DNA from: Mesorhizobium sp. LSJC280B00 | GTDB lineage: Bacteria > Pseudomonadota > Alphaproteobacteria > Rhizobiales > Rhizobiaceae | Length of the DNA stretch: 64,000 nt | Direction: 5' to 3' | NCBI RefSeq assembly: GCF_000502835.1 | Contig: NZ_AYVL01000001.1 | Span: forward strand, 204,042-268,041 | Shown here: positions 16,181-25,519 of the stretch, piece by piece | How positions within the stretch are numbered: position 1 is the first letter of the stretch | Layout of the letters: each line of letters opens with the position of its first letter | Notes under the pieces: generated by a model | Database searches by the model: none | What the model saw: the letters and a program-made list of their open reading frames with translations, nothing else | Told to the model about the DNA's origin: nothing | Position numbers and translations under genes: made by a program

Positions 16181-19180
16181 ATGACGATAGCGCCCAACTC
16201 ACTTGGCGAGACCGATTCCAGCGCAACGCGCGCGTTAACGCATGACTTGGACCGATCCGGACCGGGAAGTGGCCGATCTTTCGCGACGAATGAACCGGGC
16301 CTGATTCGCGGCAACATGATCAGTGATCTTGAAAGAGGCAGGTTGTCGCGCGTCTGGTCGCACCGTCCCCAATTCTTACATCTGGGGCTTTTTATTACGG
16401 CCTATGTCCTGGGCTGCGGCTTCGCCCAGTCGCTCGCAATCATACCTGGAACAGGGATTTCCATTTGGCCTCCGAGCGGGCTTTTCATCGCTACGCTTGT
16501 CTTCGCCTCCAGGTATAGCTGGCCGTGGTGGGTGCTGGGGGCCTGTGTGGCAGAACTGTTCAGCAACTTCTTGTGGTTCCACACTCCGCTGCCCGCGGCC
16601 TTCCTGATCTTTGCCGGCAACGCTCTTGAAGCGGTGGCCGGCGCATGGCTTGTGAACCAGACCTGCAAGCGCCCAGTTCGGCTGGAAACGTTGCGGGACG
16701 TTCTCGCATTCGTCGCACTGGCCGCTGGAGTTGCGCCAGTTGCAAGCGCGACGGTGGGAAGTGCGGCGCTTTCGTGGTTTGGCATACAATCGCAAACCTT
16801 TGCGACGGCTTGGCCGCTGTGGTGGATCGGAGACGCGACGGGAGTCCTGATCGTAGCGCCACTGGCGCTGGTCGTGTTCCAGAACTGGCGCGGCAAGGCG
16901 CAGCTCTCGGCGGCGCGGTGGATGGAAGCTTGCGTCCTGGGGCTGATCTTTCTTGGTACCGCCGCCCTTTCCTTGAGCGGCTATCTGCCCTTCGCCTACA
17001 TCATCATGCCGCCTCTTCTTTGGGCCGCGGTGCGCTTTGAGTTCCGAGGCGCCGCCGTAGCATTGACCGTTCTCGCTCTGATCACGGCGGTATTCACGAT
17101 ATCCGGCGCCAGCCAATTTGCCGGCGATCCCGAGTCCCAGAAGCACAACCAGATCATGCTGCAGCTTTTTCTGGCCATCTCTGCATTTTCGGCGCTCGTC
17201 ATGGCCGCCATTTCCAGGCAGCATCAGGCGGCGGTGCTCACTTTGCGCCAAAGTGTGGAGACCTTGCGGGAGCGGGAGCGAGAACTCTCGTTGCTGGTCG
17301 AAATGATCCCCGCTCACATCGCCCGTATGGCGCCCAACGGCGAACCAACCTTCTTCAGCAAACGCACGACAGACTATATCGGCCTCAACGACATCGCGGA
17401 CTGGGACAAGCCGGGCACGAGCCGCCTGGCGACCGTGGTCGCGGCAGCCGTCCATCCCGACGATGGACCCAGGATGAGAGAATGGCTCAGCCGCTCGCTC
17501 GCCACCGGCGAACCCTATCCCATAAGGTATCGCCTGCGTCGCGCGGACGGCGTGTACCGCTGGAGGGAGGGCCGCGCCGAGCCGCTGCGGAACCAGAGTG
17601 GGGCGATCGTGCAATGGTACACGGCCAGCATTGACATCGACGATGAGGTGCGCGCGCAGGAGGCATTACGCGACCGGGAGCGGGAGCTCTCGCAGCTTGT
17701 CGACATGGTTCCGAGCCATGTTTGGCGCCTGACGCCGGACGGCGAGCCGACCTTTTTCAACAAGCGAATGGTCGACTTTCTCGGCCTTGACGTAACGGAT
17801 TTGGACAAACAGGGCATCAGCCGGCTGGCGGCGATGATAGCGGCCATCGTCCATCCGGACGACGCAGCAGCATTCGGCGATACGCTCAGTCACTGCCTCG
17901 CCACCGGTGAGCGCTTCTCCATGAGGTATCGCTTGCGCCGCGCCGATGGCATCTATCACTGGATGTCGAGCCGGGCGGAGCCGATGCACGATCACGCTGG
18001 GCTGATCGCGCAGTGGTACGGTCTCTGTCACGACATAGACGATCAGATGCAAGCCGAAGAGGCCCTGCGGCGGAGCGAATTGCAGCTTCAGCAGATGATC
18101 GACGCTGTGCCGGTCCGCATTTGGAGCGCGGTGCCGACCGGCGGGCCGGTCTACTTCAACAAGCGATACCAGGACCATTTCCGCGCCGTCATCGCCAATT
18201 TCGAAACACTCGGAGAGCCGCGCATCGAGGAATTGCTGCAAGAACTGGTTCATCCCGAAGATGCTCCCGAGGTGCTGCGCACGTTGCTGAGCTGTTTCGA
18301 AACAGGCGGCGGTTCCGCGATGCGGTTTCGCTGGCGCGAAACAGATGGCTATCGCTGGGCGGAGTGCAGGGTGGAGCCGCGGCGTGATGAAGACGGGGCG
18401 GTTGTGCAATGGTACGGGGTTTCCCTCGACATCGACGAAGAGGTGCGCGCCCAGGAAGCGCTGCGACAAGCCTCCGACAAACTCGCGCAAGCCACTCAGG
18501 CTGCAAGTCTCGCCGAGCTTTCCGCTTCGATCGCGCACGAGGTGAATCAGCCGCTGGCCGCGATCGTCGCCAATTCCCATGCATGCCACCGTTGGCTGTC
18601 CGCCGCCCCTCCGAACGTCGAACGCGCGAAGATTACGGCCGAGCGCATAATCCGGGACGCTAATTCGGCGGCGGACGTCGTCGGCCGCATCCGCGCGCTG
18701 TTCAAGCAATCCACCGAGACGAGGACCAATGCGACGCTCAGCAGTGTCATCGCAGAGGCACGCGACCTCGTGGCCGAGGAAGCGATGCGTCGGGGCGTTC
18801 GCACCAGCGTTGATGTCGGAAGCGACATTCCGCTAGTCGCGTTCGATCGCGTCCAAATCCAGCAGGTTCTGGTCAATCTCATCCGCAACGGCATGGAGGC
18901 GATGGACTCTGGTGCGGATGACGGAGTTATCAGCATCCGCGTGCGCCATATCGGGGATGTTGTCCAGACGGAAGTCAGAGATCGCGGCCGGGGCGTCGCG
19001 TTTCCCGACCGGATATTCGAACCGTTCTTTACCACGAAAGAGCAAGGGATGGGCATGGGACTGGCGATCTGCCGTTCGATCATCGAGTCGCACAGCGGGC
19101 GTTTATGGGTCGAGAAGAACGAACCACGTGGAGCGACGTTTATCTTCACGTTGCCGATTGAAGCGAAAGCGGCGTCATGA
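16181..19180 (+). CDS. MASE1-anchored sensor histidine kinase with three PAS/PAC domains
   Basis: A 999-residue membrane kinase. Residues ~64-345 carry about eight hydrophobic segments with the MASE1 pattern (GISIWPPSGLFIATLVF; WWIGDATGVLIVAPLAL). Three PAS/PAC units follow (ending IVQWYTASIDI, IAQWYGLCHDI, VVQWYGVSLDI), then HisKA (H786 in SASIAHEVNQPLAAIVANS) and HATPase_c (LVNLIRNGMEAMDS; DRGRGVAFPDRIFEPFFTTK; GMGMGLAICRSIIESHSG). ATG 16181 was chosen because it aligns with the start of the upstream paralogue (both begin MT.A.NSLGE.D); an in-frame upstream start at 16049 would translate the leader. It overlaps the next gene, a FixJ-type regulator, by ATGA. Confidence 0.9.
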   Translation: MTIAPNSLGETDSSATRALTHDLDRSGPGSGRSFATNEPGLIRGNMISDLERGRLSRVWSHRPQFLHLGLFITAYVLGCGFAQSLAIIPGTGISIWPPSGLFIATLVFASRYSWPWWVLGACVAELFSNFLWFHTPLPAAFLIFAGNALEAVAGAWLVNQTCKRPVRLETLRDVLAFVALAAGVAPVASATVGSAALSWFGIQSQTFATAWPLWWIGDATGVLIVAPLALVVFQNWRGKAQLSAARWMEACVLGLIFLGTAALSLSGYLPFAYIIMPPLLWAAVRFEFRGAAVALTVLALITAVFTISGASQFAGDPESQKHNQIMLQLFLAISAFSALVMAAISRQHQAAVLTLRQSVETLRERERELSLLVEMIPAHIARMAPNGEPTFFSKRTTDYIGLNDIADWDKPGTSRLATVVAAAVHPDDGPRMREWLSRSLATGEPYPIRYRLRRADGVYRWREGRAEPLRNQSGAIVQWYTASIDIDDEVRAQEALRDRERELSQLVDMVPSHVWRLTPDGEPTFFNKRMVDFLGLDVTDLDKQGISRLAAMIAAIVHPDDAAAFGDTLSHCLATGERFSMRYRLRRADGIYHWMSSRAEPMHDHAGLIAQWYGLCHDIDDQMQAEEALRRSELQLQQMIDAVPVRIWSAVPTGGPVYFNKRYQDHFRAVIANFETLGEPRIEELLQELVHPEDAPEVLRTLLSCFETGGGSAMRFRWRETDGYRWAECRVEPRRDEDGAVVQWYGVSLDIDEEVRAQEALRQASDKLAQATQAASLAELSASIAHEVNQPLAAIVANSHACHRWLSAAPPNVERAKITAERIIRDANSAADVVGRIRALFKQSTETRTNATLSSVIAEARDLVAEEAMRRGVRTSVDVGSDIPLVAFDRVQIQQVLVNLIRNGMEAMDSGADDGVISIRVRHIGDVVQTEVRDRGRGVAFPDRIFEPFFTTKEQGMGMGLAICRSIIESHSGRLWVEKNEPRGATFIFTLPIEAKAAS

Positions 19181-19818
19181 CGACGGACGGCCAAATTGTC
19201 TTCATCGTAGATGACGATGAACGCATCCGGGAGGCGCTCAGTGAGCTGCTGGCTACACACGGCATGTGTGCCCTAGCGTTCGGATCGGCGGGCGATTATA
19301 TCCGCGCTGACAAGCCGGACGTCCCTGCCTGCCTCATCCTCGATATCGAGTTGCCGGATATTAACGGCCTCGATCTGCAGCGGCAGATTGCCGAGGGCGA
19401 TCATCCGCCGATCGTTTTCCTGACGGGACATGGCGATATCCCGTCCTCGGTGCGTGCGATCAAGCACGGCGCCGTGGATTTCCTGACTAAGCCCTTCAGC
19501 GATGCAGACCTCATGGCCGCAATCCATGCGGCGATTGCCCAGGATCGGGTACAGCGATCGGAGCGCGCCGAGCTGGGCGTGTTGAAGCAACGTTATCTCG
19601 AGCTGACGCCGCGCGAACGTGAGGTGCTGCCGCTGGTGGTCAGTGGTCTGCTCAACAAGCAGGCGGCCGCTGAACTGGGGATCAGCGAAGTTACGCTGGA
19701 AATTCATAGAAGGAACGTCATGCAGAAGATGGTCGCGGCGTCGCTCGCCGACCTCGTTCGCATCGCCGAGCGATTGGGAATACCGATCACGCACTCGCGC
19801 CGGGCAGGGGGGAACTGA
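19177..19818 (+). CDS. FixJ-type response regulator (receiver plus LuxR-type HTH)
   Basis: A 213-residue regulator. The receiver has the acidic pocket (VDDDER), phospho-acceptor D56 (CLILDIELPDINGLDL), the conserved T in FLTGHGDIPSSVRAIKHGA and K in DFLTKPFSD. The C-terminal HTH is of the NarL/FixJ class (LTPREREVLPLVVSGLLNKQ and ISEVTLEIHRRNVMQKM). It overlaps the MASE1 kinase gene by ATGA and is therefore its probable cognate partner. Confidence 0.92.
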   Translation: MTTDGQIVFIVDDDERIREALSELLATHGMCALAFGSAGDYIRADKPDVPACLILDIELPDINGLDLQRQIAEGDHPPIVFLTGHGDIPSSVRAIKHGAVDFLTKPFSDADLMAAIHAAIAQDRVQRSERAELGVLKQRYLELTPREREVLPLVVSGLLNKQAAAELGISEVTLEIHRRNVMQKMVAASLADLVRIAERLGIPITHSRRAGGN

Positions 19819-19820
19819 GG

Positions 19821-20210
19821 GTGAGCAAGCGGAGGCCTGTCGTGGCGATTGTCGACGATGACCCAAGACTGCTCGAGTCGCTGGAGGACCTTCTGGAGTC
19901 CGCCGGCTATGTGGCCCGCAGCTTCTCGTCGGCAGGGTCGTTGCTGGTCAGCGGCCTGTCTGGATTGGACATGCTTATCACCGACATCGGGATGCCAGGC
20001 ATGGACGGCTTTGAACTTCGCGACTTGGTCAAGAAGGCGCGTCCGGATCTGCCTGTGTTCCTGATCACCGGCCGCCACGAGATAGTGGATCAGCACCGCG
20101 CCAAGGGCATTGGCAGGCTTTTCCGCAAGCCGTTCGATGGCCAGGCACTGCTTGCGGCGATCGGCGACGCTTTGCGCAACCCAGAAACGGAGGCTGAACA
20201 TGAGAGTTGA
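19821..20210 (+). CDS. Single-domain response regulator (CheY/FixJ receiver only)
   Basis: A 129-residue stand-alone receiver. All key residues are present: DDD near residues 13-15, D55 in LITDIGMPGMDGFEL, T in FLITGRHE, and K in RLFRKPFDGQ. It has no output domain, so it may act as a phosphate sink or shuttle between the two kinases and the two FixJ-type regulators that flank it. GTG start two bases after the previous stop; its end overlaps the next gene by 11 bases. Confidence 0.9.
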   Translation: MSKRRPVVAIVDDDPRLLESLEDLLESAGYVARSFSSAGSLLVSGLSGLDMLITDIGMPGMDGFELRDLVKKARPDLPVFLITGRHEIVDQHRAKGIGRLFRKPFDGQALLAAIGDALRNPETEAEHES

Positions 20211-20883
20211 CCAATTGCCCTTACCGAGATCGACGCCGTCATCACAGCAGCGAAGGGCTGAAGCCGAGCAGCCGCTGGTCATTATTGTCGATGATGATGC
20301 CTCTGTTCGGGAGGCGCTGTCTGAATTGATCCTGTCGGCGGGTTTCCTGCCGGTGTGCTTTACCTCAACCCGTGAATTGCTTGACGCCGACGTGTTGGAG
20401 AGCCCCGGCTGCTTGATCCTCGACGTGCGCATGCCGGGGACGAGCGGTCTCGATCTGCAGCACCATCTTGCGAAAAACGGCAACCCCAAACCCATTATCT
20501 TCCTGACCGGGCATGGCGACATCCCGATGACTGTCCAGGCGATGAAGGCCGGCGCCGTGGACTTTCTCACCAAACCGGTGCGGGATCAGACGCTGCTTGA
20601 CGCTGTGATCGCCGGCATTGCGGTGGATGCCAAGCGGCGGGCGGATGCCGTGATCGTCAAGCGCAACATCGAGCGCGTCGAGACGCTGACGCCGCGCGAG
20701 CGCGAGGTCCTGCGTGAAGTGGCGCGCGGACGCCTCAACAAGCAGATCGCCTTCGACCTCGGCATCAGTGAAGTGACGGTCAAGCTTCACCGCGGCAATG
20801 TCATGCGCAAGATGGAAGCCGCTTCCATCGGTGAGCTGATCCGGGCGTGGGAAACGCTGCCCGCGCCGATGCGCGAGGTCTAG
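20200..20883 (+). CDS. FixJ-type response regulator (second copy)
   Basis: A 227-residue receiver-HTH protein, paralogous to the regulator at 19177. The phospho-acceptor is D75 (CLILDVRMPGTSGLDL), with FLTGHGDIPMTVQAMKAGAVDFLTKP and the HTH segment LTPREREVLREVARGRLNKQ. About 20 extra N-terminal residues precede the receiver. ATG 20200 overlaps the upstream gene by 11 bases. It is last in the kinase-regulator operon. Confidence 0.92.
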   Translation: MRVDQLPLPRSTPSSQQRRAEAEQPLVIIVDDDASVREALSELILSAGFLPVCFTSTRELLDADVLESPGCLILDVRMPGTSGLDLQHHLAKNGNPKPIIFLTGHGDIPMTVQAMKAGAVDFLTKPVRDQTLLDAVIAGIAVDAKRRADAVIVKRNIERVETLTPREREVLREVARGRLNKQIAFDLGISEVTVKLHRGNVMRKMEAASIGELIRAWETLPAPMREV

Positions 20884-21240
20884 ATTTTGGCACAAGCCGA
20901 TCCATGCCCCATCCAATAGGATCGCCCGGCGCGCCCGGCCATTTCAGGTGCTTTCTCAGCGCGCCCAGGCCTCCTGCCTGTTGGTACGCTCGTGCTGCTG
21001 CGGGTGATCCCGATGTACATCGGTGGTCCTGTTGGTGTTTCGCGGCAAGGCCGCGCCAAACATCGGTTACCACTGAGCGGCGCCCTTTGGCGGCGCCAGT
21101 CTGACCGACAAAGTCGCAACATTTCATGCAACAGCAACTGACGCCGGCCATGCCGCGTCGGTCCCCGCGCCGCTACCCAAGCCTAAATTGACGTGTGTCT
21201 ATAAGAGCTTGCCTCAGCCCGGCCCTATCTTCGGCGTGCC
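20884..21240. other. intergenic region with several palindromes
   Basis: No gene was recognised. It holds a perfect 12-bp palindrome (CGATGTACATCG, 21011-21022), a CGCGGC-AAG-GCCGCG hairpin (21041-21055) and a GGCGCC-N7-GGCGCC hairpin (21079-21097). The hairpins lie after the regulator operon and may help end its transcript, but none has a T-run. Confidence 0.4.
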
Positions 21241-21310
21241 TGCCCTGCACTTTGGCATCGTATGACAGATGCTTCCGTAGAATAGGTTCGCGGCCCGGAT
21301 CGATGCATCC
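21241..21310 (+). repeat. duplicated upstream element, copy 1 (before Tat-exported hydrolase gene)
   Basis: About 70 bases that match 24551-24620; the first 50 bases differ at only about 8 positions by eye (shared CCCTGCAC.TTGGCAT.G and TATGACAGA..CTTCCG). Each copy lies 40-190 bases before an alpha/beta-hydrolase gene. It is probably a shared promoter or operator; no standard sigma-70 spacing was convincing. Confidence 0.55.
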
Positions 21311-21432
21311 TGTTCCTCGCAAGCCATCACGACCGTCGCGTTTCTACCGCTCCTCGCTCGCTCCTCCCCGAACGCGACCGCACAGGCCGACTCGACGGTC
21401 GTGATGGTGAGCAGGATGCTCAAAGCACATGG

Positions 21433-22422
21433 ATGGATATGATGAACAAAGACGGACTTTTCTCCGTCGGCGGATCTCGCCGCGATGTCTTGTTGGCAGG
21501 CCTGATCTCTACGGCAGCCGCCGGACTGCCCCGCGCTGCTTCGGCAACGAGCCGAAAACAAAACCTTCCCTCTTTCCCCTCAATCAAAGGAACCAAGACG
21601 ATGAGCACCATCACGACCAAGGATGGCACCGAAATCTACTACAAGGATTGGGGCAAGGGTCCTGTCGTCACGTTCTCGCACGGCTGGCCGCTGAATTCCG
21701 ACGCCTGGGACGGCCAGATGCTCTTTCTTGCCCATAACGGCTTTCGGGTCGTTGCGCATGACCGGCGCGGCCATGGCCGATCGAGCCAGGCCACGTCCGG
21801 CAACGACATGAACGGCTATGCGGACGATCTTGCAGCCGTGATCGAGGCGCTGGATCTCCGGGACGCCACGCTGGTCGGCCATTCCACCGGAGGAGGCGAG
21901 GTTGCTCGCTATATCGGACGGCACGGGACGAAGCGGGTGGCCAAGGCTGTTCTTATCGCCGCTGTTCCGCCGATCATGGTGAAAACGCCGGCCAATCCGG
22001 AAGGTCTGCCGATCGAGGTATTCGACGGCATAAGGGCTGGCCTCGTCAAGGATCGTTCGCAGTACTACCGGGACCTCGCACCGTTGTTTTATGGCGCGAA
22101 CAGGCCAGGCGCCAAGGTTTCCCAGGGGACTCTGGATCAGTTCTGGCTCTGGAGCATGCAGGCGGGTCTCGTGAACGCGTACGAAAGCGTCAAGGCGTTC
22201 TCCGAGACCGATTTTACCGAGGACCTCAAGAAGTTCGACGTACCAACCCTCGTCCTGCATGGCGAGGACGATCAGATCGTCCCCGTCAAGGACTCGGCAG
22301 TCAAGTCGGCCCGATTGATCAAAGGCGCAAAGGATATCTATTACCCCGGCGCGCCCCACGGGATCACGGCCACGCACCAAGATCAGGTCAATGCTGACCT
22401 GCTCGCCTTCATCAAAGGATAG
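21433..22422 (+). CDS. Tat-exported alpha/beta hydrolase (non-haem haloperoxidase-like)
   Basis: A 329-residue serine hydrolase of the cofactor-free haloperoxidase/esterase group. An N-terminal twin-arginine signal ([20 protein letters not shown]) precedes the catalytic domain, which would start near residue 57 ([18 protein letters not shown]). The fold markers are [12 protein letters not shown] (oxyanion loop), [12 protein letters not shown] (nucleophile Ser), [10 protein letters not shown] (Asp) and [10 protein letters not shown] (His). Many close homologues begin at the internal MSTI position, so the Tat leader is an added export signal. It shares an upstream element with the hydrolase gene at 24662. 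Confidence 0.88.
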   Translation: MDMMNKDGLFSVGGSRRDVLLAGLISTAAAGLPRAASATSRKQNLPSFPSIKGTKTMSTITTKDGTEIYYKDWGKGPVVTFSHGWPLNSDAWDGQMLFLAHNGFRVVAHDRRGHGRSSQATSGNDMNGYADDLAAVIEALDLRDATLVGHSTGGGEVARYIGRHGTKRVAKAVLIAAVPPIMVKTPANPEGLPIEVFDGIRAGLVKDRSQYYRDLAPLFYGANRPGAKVSQGTLDQFWLWSMQAGLVNAYESVKAFSETDFTEDLKKFDVPTLVLHGEDDQIVPVKDSAVKSARLIKGAKDIYYPGAPHGITATHQDQVNADLLAFIKG

Positions 22423-22460
22423 CACGCCCTCAGTCACGACCGCATGTTCTCCGCAATTCC

Positions 22461-22835
22461 TTGGAGCCGCCGATGACCACCTTTGGCAATATTTCGCGCG
22501 CCCTGAACCGCATTTCGGGTGGCGCGCCAGGTCAAACCTTGTGCGCTCGCATAGCCGAGCGGTGGCCTGAATGCTGGTTCTGTCGGCTCATGTCCCGGAT
22601 TGTGGAACCGAACCACTGCGCCATCGAGCTGGAGCGCTGGCAGAGGCGCGAAACATATGCTGCGCCACGGCTGCCACTCGGGCAACTGCGCCTGTGCAGC
22701 GCGGAGGCGATCGCCGGCGTTCGACACTACGTCGCGCTGTCGGGGGTCGCCGCCGCGCGCTTGTTCTGCCTTGAAGGCCAAAGCGCTCTCCAAGACGTCA
22801 AACTGGCTAAGCGCCGGGAGTTTATCAATCGGTAG
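22461..22835 (+). pseudogene. possible decayed NmrA/SDR-like oxidoreductase fragment
   Basis: A 124-codon frame whose segment AEAIAGVRHYVALSGVAAAR closely matches AETAAGVRHHVALSVVGTDR in the intact NmrA-like gene at 25520. The Rossmann start and the C-terminal half are missing and the remaining residues do not fit the family. I read it as a remnant of a second copy. An unrelated chance ORF is the alternative. Confidence 0.4.
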
Positions 22836-22948
22836 CCGTTTGCGATTGCCGCTCATTTTGGCGGTCTCAATTCGGCGTGAAATTTTCTTGGCGAGCAGTT
22901 GCGACTATCGCAGCAGCACCGGCACTATTTTTCGAAGGCAGGAACGAA

Positions 22949-23698
22949 ATGGGCGCACTCTCGGGCAAGATCGCAGTGGTCACCGGCGGAAACAGCGGGA
23001 TCGGACTATCGGCTGCAAAAATCTTTGCGGCCGAGGGCGCGCAAGTCGTCATTACCGGCCGCCGGCGGCAGGCGGTCGAGGAAGCGGTCGCACAGATCGG
23101 GGCAGGCGCGCTGGGCATTCAGGGAAATGTGGCCGACGTGTCGCACCATGACGAGGTAGCGCAACAGATCCGCCAGAGGTTCGGGGCGCTCGACATCTAT
23201 ATGGCGAACGCCGGCATAAACACCATCACGCACTCGGCCGACGTCTCCGAGGCAGAATATGATGCGCAATTTGCCGTCAATACGCGGGGCGTCTTCTTCG
23301 GCGTCCAGAAGCTGATTCCGGTCATGCGGAATGGCGGCGCAATCATCCTCACAGGCTCGCTGGCCAGCGAGAAGGTTCTGGACGGTCATGCTGTTTACGC
23401 GGGCTCGAAGGCGGCCATAAATGCCTTTGCGCGCGGTTGGGCGATCGAACTGAAGTCTCGCGGCATCCGGGTCAACGTGCTCAGCCCAGGTCCGGTGGAT
23501 ACGGCTATTCTCGATAAGCTAGGCGTACCGTTTGAGCAGCGCGGGCTGTTTGAAAAGGCGATGGCGGAGGCAATACCCCTGGGCCGGATGGGGCAGCCGG
23601 AAGAGCTGGCAAAAGCTGCTCTGTTCCTTGCCTCGGACGCGAGCAGTTTCGTCACGGGCATCAATCTGCGGGTCGACGGCGGGATGGCAGTGCTCTGA
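22949..23698 (+). CDS. Short-chain dehydrogenase/reductase (classical SDR)
   Basis: A 249-residue classical SDR. Cofactor motif TGGNSGIG (residues ~12-19), GRRR after the second strand (suggesting NADPH preference), NAG (MANAGIN), catalytic Ser (LTGSLAS) and YxxxK (YAGSKAA), and the C-terminal RVDGG end are all present. ATG 22949 is preceded by AGGAA; an upstream in-frame start at 22877 would add an unlikely leader. The substrate is unknown. Confidence 0.9.
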   Translation: MGALSGKIAVVTGGNSGIGLSAAKIFAAEGAQVVITGRRRQAVEEAVAQIGAGALGIQGNVADVSHHDEVAQQIRQRFGALDIYMANAGINTITHSADVSEAEYDAQFAVNTRGVFFGVQKLIPVMRNGGAIILTGSLASEKVLDGHAVYAGSKAAINAFARGWAIELKSRGIRVNVLSPGPVDTAILDKLGVPFEQRGLFEKAMAEAIPLGRMGQPEELAKAALFLASDASSFVTGINLRVDGGMAVL

Positions 23699-23939
23699 GC
23701 CACGACTGCGATGTCGCGCCAATAGACTGGCGAATAACGCCGGAGCAATCGGTCTTCCTCACGACGATTTTCCGGGAAGCTGCCGCACGAATCCCGCCAA
23801 ATAGGTCGGAGGCGAGACGTTTTGTCGACGTGGTGCAAATTGAGCCACGTAAATGGCAAGTCGCATTGCAGGGATCGACGCGCAAGAGAGAAGTCGGCTC
23901 GCCGATACGGCGGAAGGACCGAGGTCACGCCCCGGTCCT

Positions 23940-24191
23940 TCAAATTTTTCTGTAGGTCGGGATCAGTGACCCCCAGATGCCCTGGCCATATTCATCGTTG
24001 GGAACAGTCGGCTTGCGTGCGGTTTTCGGCACCCCGATATCGTTGTTCATTTTTTGGATCGAGGATGTATACATGTTGTCAGAGGCAGTCGCAGGCTGCT
24101 GGGCTCCGTTTGATCCATAGTGGTCGCTTCCGGCAGTGGCGCTTCCTGCTGTAATAACAAACACGGCGACAGCAAGGACTGTCATTTTCAT
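23940..24191 (-). CDS. Small secreted protein, DUF680-like
   Basis: An 83-residue protein with a Sec signal peptide (MKMTVLAVAVFVITAGSATA) followed by GSDHYGSNGAQQPATAS and a polar tail. The layout resembles the DUF680 proteins that are abundant in Mesorhizobium; function is unknown. ATG 24191 has GGAG eight bases upstream and was preferred over an in-frame ATG at 24227. It is transcribed against its neighbours and appears monocistronic. Confidence 0.72.
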   Translation of the reverse strand: MKMTVLAVAVFVITAGSATAGSDHYGSNGAQQPATASDNMYTSSIQKMNNDIGVPKTARKPTVPNDEYGQGIWGSLIPTYRKI

Positions 24192-24550
24192 TTCAGTAAC
24201 TCCATTGATAGTTTGGATGGTATTCACACATGCAAATATAAATGTCGTGACGCAGCGACACGATCAGACGGTCCGGCTGTTTGACTCATACCAAGGCATT
24301 GGGCGATGCGGGCCGAAGGCCAGGAACTATGTCGTTGACGAGAGGAGGCTTTGCCGCCGTGTTCGATCCGGCCGGCTCACCAGCGCTCAACGGATCGACC
24401 GCGCCAGGTTCTCGCCACGGCGGCAGCGAAGTCTTGCAAACACAACTCTCTGGCCGCGCGCCCTCAGTGTCTGTTCCGGCTACCGCCGACAATGCACACC
24501 CGCATAGATAGCTCAATCATGCTGCAGGGCACCTGATCTCCCTGGTGACC
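24192..24550. other. intergenic, no gene recognised
   Basis: About 360 bases between the divergent small secreted protein gene and the repeat element at 24551. No reading frame shows a known domain. It presumably holds the promoter of the small protein gene. Confidence 0.5.
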
Positions 24551-24620
24551 TACCCTGCACCTTGGCATTGTATGACAGACCCTTCCGCACAATAGGTTGG
24601 CGGGCCGCGTCGGCGCATTC
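24551..24620 (+). repeat. duplicated upstream element, copy 2 (before secreted hydrolase gene)
   Basis: Matches 21241-21310 as described there. It ends about 40 bases before the ATG of the secreted alpha/beta hydrolase, placing it in the promoter or 5' leader. Confidence 0.55.
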
Positions 24621-24661
24621 TCCTGAGCATTGGTCACCACAGGCCACACGGGAGAAAGCAA

Positions 24662-25453
24662 ATGCGAAACATAACTCGAGTCCTGGCCCTCACCGCAGCG
24701 CTTGCCGCGTCGGGCGGCGGGATGGCGCAGGCCGCGAATTCTCAGCCCAAGCCGACGATCGTGCTGGTGCACGGCGCCTTCGCGGAATCGTCGAGCTGGG
24801 ATGCAGTCATCACCAAGCTCAGCAAAGACGGTTATGTAGCGATAGCCGCAGCTAATCCGCTCCGCGGCGTTGCCAGCGATGCGACAGCAGTCTCAGCCAT
24901 CGTCCGGTCGGTTTCCGGGCCGGTCGTGCTGGTGGGGCATTCCTACGGCGGGCCTGTCATCACCGAGGCCGCCAATGGCAATCCCAATGTGAAGGCATTG
25001 GTCTACGTGGCGGGTTTCGCGCCGGATACCGGCGAATCGAGCCTTACGTTGTCCAGCATGTTTCCCGGCAGCACCTTGGGGAGCGCGCTTGCTCCCGTCG
25101 CGTTGCCGGACGGCGGACAAGACCTCTTCATCGAGCCGGCCAAGTTCCGCGCCCAGTTCGCCGCCGACGTTCCGCAAGAGCAGACTTTGCTGATGGCTGC
25201 CACTCAACGCCCTGTTGCGCAGGCGGCTCTGGCTGAAGCCTCGGGCGTCGCCTCATGGAAGACGCTGCCGTCCTACATGATCTACGGCTCGGATGACCGC
25301 AACATCCCGGCAGCCGTCATGAGCTTCATGGCCAAGCGTGCGCACGCGGTAAAGACCGTCGTCATCGAGGGTGCGTCCCACGCGCTCATGGTTTCGCATC
25401 CCGACGAGGTCACGTCACTCATCGAGGATGCTGCTGCATCGGTCAGTCAGTAG
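24662..25453 (+). CDS. Secreted alpha/beta hydrolase
   Basis: A 263-residue exported hydrolase. Sec signal peptide of about 25 residues (ending AAQAA-type region GGGMAQAANS), then VLVHGAFAESSSW (oxyanion loop), VLVGHSYGGPVI (nucleophile Ser near residue 98), YGSDDRNIP (acid) and GASHALMVSHP (His). It resembles the pimeloyl-ester/EstC-like hydrolases common in soil bacteria. It heads a same-strand series with an NmrA-like reductase, a cupin and an HD protein. The upstream element is shared with the hydrolase at 21433. Confidence 0.9.
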   Translation: MRNITRVLALTAALAASGGGMAQAANSQPKPTIVLVHGAFAESSSWDAVITKLSKDGYVAIAAANPLRGVASDATAVSAIVRSVSGPVVLVGHSYGGPVITEAANGNPNVKALVYVAGFAPDTGESSLTLSSMFPGSTLGSALAPVALPDGGQDLFIEPAKFRAQFAADVPQEQTLLMAATQRPVAQAALAEASGVASWKTLPSYMIYGSDDRNIPAAVMSFMAKRAHAVKTVVIEGASHALMVSHPDEVTSLIEDAAASVSQ

Positions 25454-25519
25454 CAGGCCGGAAACGCCCAGCATCCGATCGAGCAACGAAAATAGACACG
25501 CAACACCAGGAGACCAGAC

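Noticed and set aside
21241..21290. Sigma-54 type promoter in the duplicated element
   Set aside because: TTGGCA is present but there is no TGC at the required spacing in either copy.
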